DNA from: Synergistales bacterium | GTDB taxonomy: Bacteria; Synergistota; Synergistia; Synergistales; Aminiphilaceae | Direction of reading: 5' to 3' | Assembly (NCBI GenBank): GCA_021736445.1 | Contig: JAIPGA010000001.1 | Coordinates: 45,540 to 109,539 of the forward strand | DNA: 64,000 bases | In this document: positions 60,752 to 64,000 of the stretch, in pieces | Layout: the number at the start of each line of letters is the position of its first letter | Numbering within the stretch: the stretch's first letter is position 1 | The notes under the pieces: model-generated | Seen by the model: only the letters and a program-made list of their open reading frames with translations | What the model was told of the DNA's origin: nothing | The model's database searches: none | Made by a program: the position numbers and the translations under genes

Positions 60752-62173
60752 TTGGTAACCACGGATGTACTTATTCTCGGCGGGGGTCCGGGCGGACGTA
60801 TCACCTATATGGCTCTTCACAGGATGGGTGTGCGAGACGCCAAAATCGTGAGTCATGAGGAACCCACCGTCATCTGCAGTCTGCCCTACGGAATCGGACG
60901 AAGCCACGTACCGGAGGGGCCTGAAGCCACTGTGATAGACCTCTCCCAAAGCTCTCGGATGCCTGATTCGATAGTGGAGGACACCGTTACCGGGACAGTG
61001 ACCGAGATTGATAGAGAAGCGAAGAAGGCGCGCATACAAACCAGGCAGGGAGAGCAAATGATTCACTATAATCGATTAGTGATGGCTCCGGGCTCTGTCC
61101 CCTGGATCCCCCCTGTGCCTGGGGTCATCGATGAAGGCGTCGCGGATACCCCGGGACCGCGGTTTCTCTACGGGAAGGACTATGTCTCCAAGGACGCGCT
61201 GAGAGACAACGTGTTTGTGCTTCGGAATGCAGATGATGCGCGTCAGCTCGACGCTTTTGCCGGCAGCCACAGGAGCGCAGCGGTCATCGGCAGTGGGGCA
61301 ATCGGGTTGGAGATCGCCGAAGCCCTCTATGACCGCGGACTCGATGTCTCCATTGTTGAAGCGATTCCACACGTCAATCTTGCTCTGGATGGCGACATGG
61401 CGGAGATACTCGAAAAACGCCTCGCTGAGCGCGGTATCCACGTCTATACGGACGCGATGGTCACGGAAGTTAACGAACAGGGCGTCCGACTCAAGGGTGG
61501 CGATGAGGTGACGGCTGAAGGGGTGGTCTTCGCCACAGGTGTCCGACCCAACATCGAACTGGCCAAACAGATTGGGCTTGATACGGATCAGGGTATCCTG
61601 GTGGATCGGACGATGCAGACCTCCGTCCCGGATATCTATGCCCTGGGCGATGTCGCACAGATAGAGGATGCCGTCACCGGAGAATACATCGCACCGCTTA
61701 TCGGCACACTGGCAATGCGGCAAGGCTTGATTACGGCAATGAACATTGCCGGGCAGTCCACAGAGCTCCCTGCGGCCACGGTCTGGGGAGTCAGCGCCAA
61801 CTTCGACATCCACTGGGGAAGCGTAGGCTGGACGGAGGAGAAGGCGGACAGAATCGGCATCCCGGTACAGAGCATAGAGGTCGACCTCAAGACACGGGAC
61901 GCCTTTATGAAAGAGTGCAGAGACGGCAAATGGAAGCTTGTCCTCGCCGCCGCCGACACCGACAGGGTCGCCAGGGGGCAGATTCTGGGATTCCAGGTAG
62001 TGGCAGACAATGATCCGCCGCTCTATCTGGTTGAACGTTTCGTAGACATTGTGACCCGTAGAGAAAGCGTCTGGGAGCTCATCGGGCACCACTTTGTGCA
62101 CTGTCCCATGCACAACGCACCCTATGATCCCTATCTGACACTGCTCTTCAAAGCCCAGGCTGCTCTGGGGTAG
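60752..62173 (+). CDS. FAD-dependent pyridine nucleotide-disulfide oxidoreductase (CoA-disulfide reductase/NADH oxidase-like)
   Basis: The 473-residue flavoprotein has FAD-binding DVLILGGGPGGRITYMAL, the single redox-Cys region TVICSLPYGIG at the position of Cys43 in CoA-disulfide reductases and NADH oxidases, NAD-binding AAVIGSGAIGLEIAEALYDRG near residue 178, and the second FAD block VPDIYALGDVAQI, followed by a C-terminal dimerisation domain. Related enzymes reduce CoA disulfide, O2, peroxide or polysulfide; with an anaerobic lifestyle any of these is possible. TTG 60752 has GGAGGG upstream. A strong hairpin ends it. Confidence 0.85.
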   Translation: MVTTDVLILGGGPGGRITYMALHRMGVRDAKIVSHEEPTVICSLPYGIGRSHVPEGPEATVIDLSQSSRMPDSIVEDTVTGTVTEIDREAKKARIQTRQGEQMIHYNRLVMAPGSVPWIPPVPGVIDEGVADTPGPRFLYGKDYVSKDALRDNVFVLRNADDARQLDAFAGSHRSAAVIGSGAIGLEIAEALYDRGLDVSIVEAIPHVNLALDGDMAEILEKRLAERGIHVYTDAMVTEVNEQGVRLKGGDEVTAEGVVFATGVRPNIELAKQIGLDTDQGILVDRTMQTSVPDIYALGDVAQIEDAVTGEYIAPLIGTLAMRQGLITAMNIAGQSTELPAATVWGVSANFDIHWGSVGWTEEKADRIGIPVQSIEVDLKTRDAFMKECRDGKWKLVLAAADTDRVARGQILGFQVVADNDPPLYLVERFVDIVTRRESVWELIGHHFVHCPMHNAPYDPYLTLLFKAQAALG

Positions 62174-62203
62174 AGACAGCTCCGGGAAGCACACAGACAG
62201 TAA

Positions 62204-62234
62204 GAATTCCGGGGGGTGGCACCCCCCGGAATTC
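62204..62234. terminator. Bidirectional terminator
   Basis: GAATTCCGGGGGG (62204-62216) pairs perfectly with CCCCCCGGAATTC (62222-62234) between the convergent flavoprotein and TAXI genes. Confidence 0.75.
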
Positions 62235-62276
62235 TCTGTTGCCTATGCGTCCCTGCTCCTGTCGGAGAGGTTTTGC

Positions 62277-63248
62277 CTAGTCGGTGCCGGGGATCTCGGG
62301 GAGGGTCATGCCCTGCTCTTCGTAGTACTTCGCAGCACCGGGATGGATGGGCACGGAGATACCCTGGAATGCGCTCTCCAACGTCAGCTGCTTGGCCTTG
62401 GCGTGGACGTCGTAGATGTCCTCGATGTTGTCCCACATGGCCTTGGTGAATTCATACACCACTTCTTCGCTGAGGCCCGCGCGGCAGACCATCATGGCCA
62501 TGACCGAAACAGTCTGTGCTTCGTCGATGCCCTCATAGGTCCCGGCAGGAATGGTGTCCTTGGCGAAGAAGGGGTACTTGTTGTGCAGCTTGGCCAGGAA
62601 CTCGTCGCTGAAGTTGACCAGCTTGATGTCGTGCATGGTGGCGAGGTCCATAATGGAGGCTACGGGATACCCACCGACCACAAAACCGGCATCGAGCTGC
62701 CCGTCCTTCAGACGCTGGGTGGTGTTGTTAAAGTCGAGGAAATAGGTGTCCATGTCTTCATAGGTCAGGCCTGCAACATCGTAGATGCTGCGGACGTCGC
62801 CTTCCACGCCGGAACCGGGGGCGCCGACAGAAACCCTTTTCCCTTCCAGGTCCTGTACGCCGTTGATCCCGGAATCCTCCATGGCAACGAGCTGAATGTG
62901 CTCGGGATAGAGGCAGGCGATCGAACGGACATTCTTGTAGGGCTTATCCTTGAACATCATCTTGCCGTGATAGGCCCAGTAGGCAATGTCGTTCTGTACC
63001 AGAGCCATCTCGATCTGCTCGGTACCAATCAGATTGAGGTTGGCAGCGGAAGCGTTCCCGGTTTCACCGGTCACCTGAAGATCCGATACCTTGCTGGATA
63101 CGAGGTCCGCGAGTGCGCCGCCTACGGGATAGTAGGTTCCACCCGTACCGCCGGTTGCGATTGACAGATACTCGGTTGCGAGAGCCGTGCCTGCAAAAGC
63201 TCCAAGACACATCGAAACTGCGAGAGCAAGAATTGCGAGTTTTCTCAT
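62277..63248 (-). CDS. TAXI-family TRAP transporter substrate-binding protein
   Basis: The 323-residue protein has a signal peptide (MRKLAILALAVSMCLGAFAGTALA) and the TAXI hallmark EYLSIATGGTGGTYYPVGGALADLVS right after it, then ETGNASAANLNLIGTEQIEMALVQNDIAYWAY. TAXI receptors feed fused DctQM permeases, with glutamate- or 2-oxoglutarate-like ligands in studied cases. No permease gene lies downstream in this window, so the partner is elsewhere. AAGGAGG precedes the ATG. A promoter TTGAAA (63422-63417), 17 bases, TATACT (63399-63394) lies upstream. Confidence 0.9.
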   Translation of the reverse strand: MRKLAILALAVSMCLGAFAGTALATEYLSIATGGTGGTYYPVGGALADLVSSKVSDLQVTGETGNASAANLNLIGTEQIEMALVQNDIAYWAYHGKMMFKDKPYKNVRSIACLYPEHIQLVAMEDSGINGVQDLEGKRVSVGAPGSGVEGDVRSIYDVAGLTYEDMDTYFLDFNNTTQRLKDGQLDAGFVVGGYPVASIMDLATMHDIKLVNFSDEFLAKLHNKYPFFAKDTIPAGTYEGIDEAQTVSVMAMMVCRAGLSEEVVYEFTKAMWDNIEDIYDVHAKAKQLTLESAFQGISVPIHPGAAKYYEEQGMTLPEIPGTD

Positions 63249-63393
63249 AGAGTACTCTCCTCCTTATCGTGGTTACCGTGTTCCACCGTGTTCGCCCTTT
63301 CCCAACCGTTAGACCTCAACAAGAAGAGAACGCATCCCCCCTTTTCATCAGGCAATGAAATGAGGCGAACAAAGTGAACCCTACCTGACAGAC

Positions 63394-63422
63394 AGTATAG
63401 AATGAGTAAGGAAAACTTTCAA
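63394..63422 (-). promoter_or_regulatory. Promoter of the TAXI gene
   Basis: Minus-strand TTGAAA (63422-63417), a 17-base spacer and TATACT (63399-63394). The 288-base gap to the divergent hutP-like gene holds this promoter and the extended -10 TGTTATACT at 63500-63508 in the other direction. Confidence 0.6.
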
Positions 63423-63536
63423 CCTCGTCATTTTCCTGCCGGGGAAATCCGCGACACTCTCGTTTTCCCGGAAACCAGCTTTTCGAGGGGGCCGCCTCTT
63501 GTTATACTTTGCACAGAAAAACGAAGGAGGTACGTT

Positions 63537-64000
63537 ATGTTTCTCAAGCATTTCCGGATACATCCGTCGAGCAGCACAGAGAGTACGGAGGAGCCAGAGA
63601 ATCCCCACGAAGTGCATGAAGCGAAAGAAAGGAGCAGCACATTGAAAAGGGAGCACGAATCAACAGCAGACAGGGAGTACGGCGGAGAGGAGAGCCAGCC
63701 TCTAGAGGTAACGCTACGGTTTACAATCCATGATTCCAGTCAGATCGGTCGCCTGGCCCTGCTTCTTGCGGCGACGACCTCGACGGAAGAGGAGGACAAA
63801 CTCAGAGAGGCTATGAAGGGCTGGAAGTGGCGGGCTGTCGCAACAGAGGTGGGCGGTGTGGCGGGGGACCTCCCCCAAAAGATAACGCGATCCATTGTCG
63901 GGGCCGCCCCCAACGCAGGCGTTGTGGAAAAAAGGCGGGCGGAGATGCACGCCCTGATGCACGCCGCCATGGAAGCGATGAACAGTTTTATGGTCATGAG
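63537..64000 (+). CDS. hutP: HutP-like RNA-binding antiterminator, 3' end missing
   Basis: The frame opens at ATG 63537 behind AAGGAGGTACGTT and continues past the window end (154 codons visible). Residues from about 68 match HutP: IGRLALLLA, GWKWRAV, the GVVEKRRAEMHALMHAAMEAMN block with His138 and His142 in the HxxxH spacing of the Bacillus subtilis metal site. HutP binds histidine and metal, then NAG-triplet RNA, to prevent termination in histidine-use genes. Unusually, about 60 charged, Glu/Ser-rich residues precede the HutP fold; Bacillus HutP starts almost at it. An extended -10 promoter lies at 63500-63508. The target RNA is not in this window. Confidence 0.8.
   Translation, partial: MFLKHFRIHPSSSTESTEEPENPHEVHEAKERSSTLKREHESTADREYGGEESQPLEVTLRFTIHDSSQIGRLALLLAATTSTEEEDKLREAMKGWKWRAVATEVGGVAGDLPQKITRSIVGAAPNAGVVEKRRAEMHALMHAAMEAMNSFMVM

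Overview
The window is a gene-dense bacterial chromosome segment, G+C-rich (upper 50s percent by eye), with strong Shine-Dalgarno sites and frequent GTG/TTG starts. No rRNA, tRNA, CRISPR array or insertion sequence was seen. The gene content points to an anaerobic, amino-acid- or peptide-fermenting bacterium: a glycyl-radical enzyme with its activase, proline racemase, TRAP transporters, Ntn-type dipeptidases, a HutP-like regulator, a DUF3343 protein and a CoA-disulfide-reductase-like flavoprotein. Synergistota is my best guess, with Firmicutes-like anaerobes as the alternative. This is inference from content, not a computed placement.

Layout. 1-4.5 kb: end of a DUF1445 hydro-lyase gene; a 33-codon leader peptide with five consecutive Tyr codons and an intrinsic terminator ahead of a phenylacetate-CoA ligase gene; a secreted C69-type hydrolase; a glutaredoxin. 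4.6-8.6 kb: a DMT transporter; a soluble chemoreceptor paired with an ODP-like diiron beta-lactamase-fold protein; a CHAD protein. 8.8-14.7 kb: a ribose-type ABC system in two divergent arms (ATPase and permease leftward; ribokinase, RbsD, second permease and binding protein rightward). 14.9-19.2 kb: c-di-GMP proteins (REC-GGDEF, PAS-GAF-HD-GYP) around another DMT transporter. 19.3-24 kb: a polyphosphate operon, ppk1 - HD protein - ppx/gppA. 24-29 kb: proline racemase family protein facing a HypD-like glycyl-radical enzyme, its activase and a GntR regulator. 29.4-36.3 kb: IclR regulator, DctPQM TRAP transporter, octopine-dehydrogenase-family protein and RocB-like M20 peptidase in one direction. 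36.5-40.3 kb: galT and a PAS-GGDEF-EAL protein. 40.6-48.9 kb: a chemotaxis operon (CheY, two CheX-like, CheR, CheD, CheB, REC-kinase, REC, CheA, REC) with no separate cheW. 49-64 kb: pgm, a transmembrane chemoreceptor, a SprA-like HExxH protein, a large secreted Ntn hydrolase, DUF3343, a coiled-coil membrane protein, a CLC protein lacking the gating glutamate, nitroreductase, Fe-alcohol dehydrogenase, an FAD disulfide-reductase-like enzyme, a TAXI-type binding protein and the 5' part of a hutP-like gene with an N-terminal extension.

How the parts may work together. Signalling genes dominate: two chemoreceptors, a che operon and three proteins that make or break c-di-GMP, so motility and O2/redox sensing are a theme. 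Nutrient genes cover ribose, galactose/glucose phosphates, (hydroxy)proline and opine- or peptide-like substrates. The most notable unexplained logic is the tyrosine-codon attenuator with two similar palindromes in front of the arylacetate-CoA ligase gene. It suggests that this enzyme is made when charged tRNA-Tyr is scarce, that is, for aromatic amino acid synthesis or salvage rather than catabolism.
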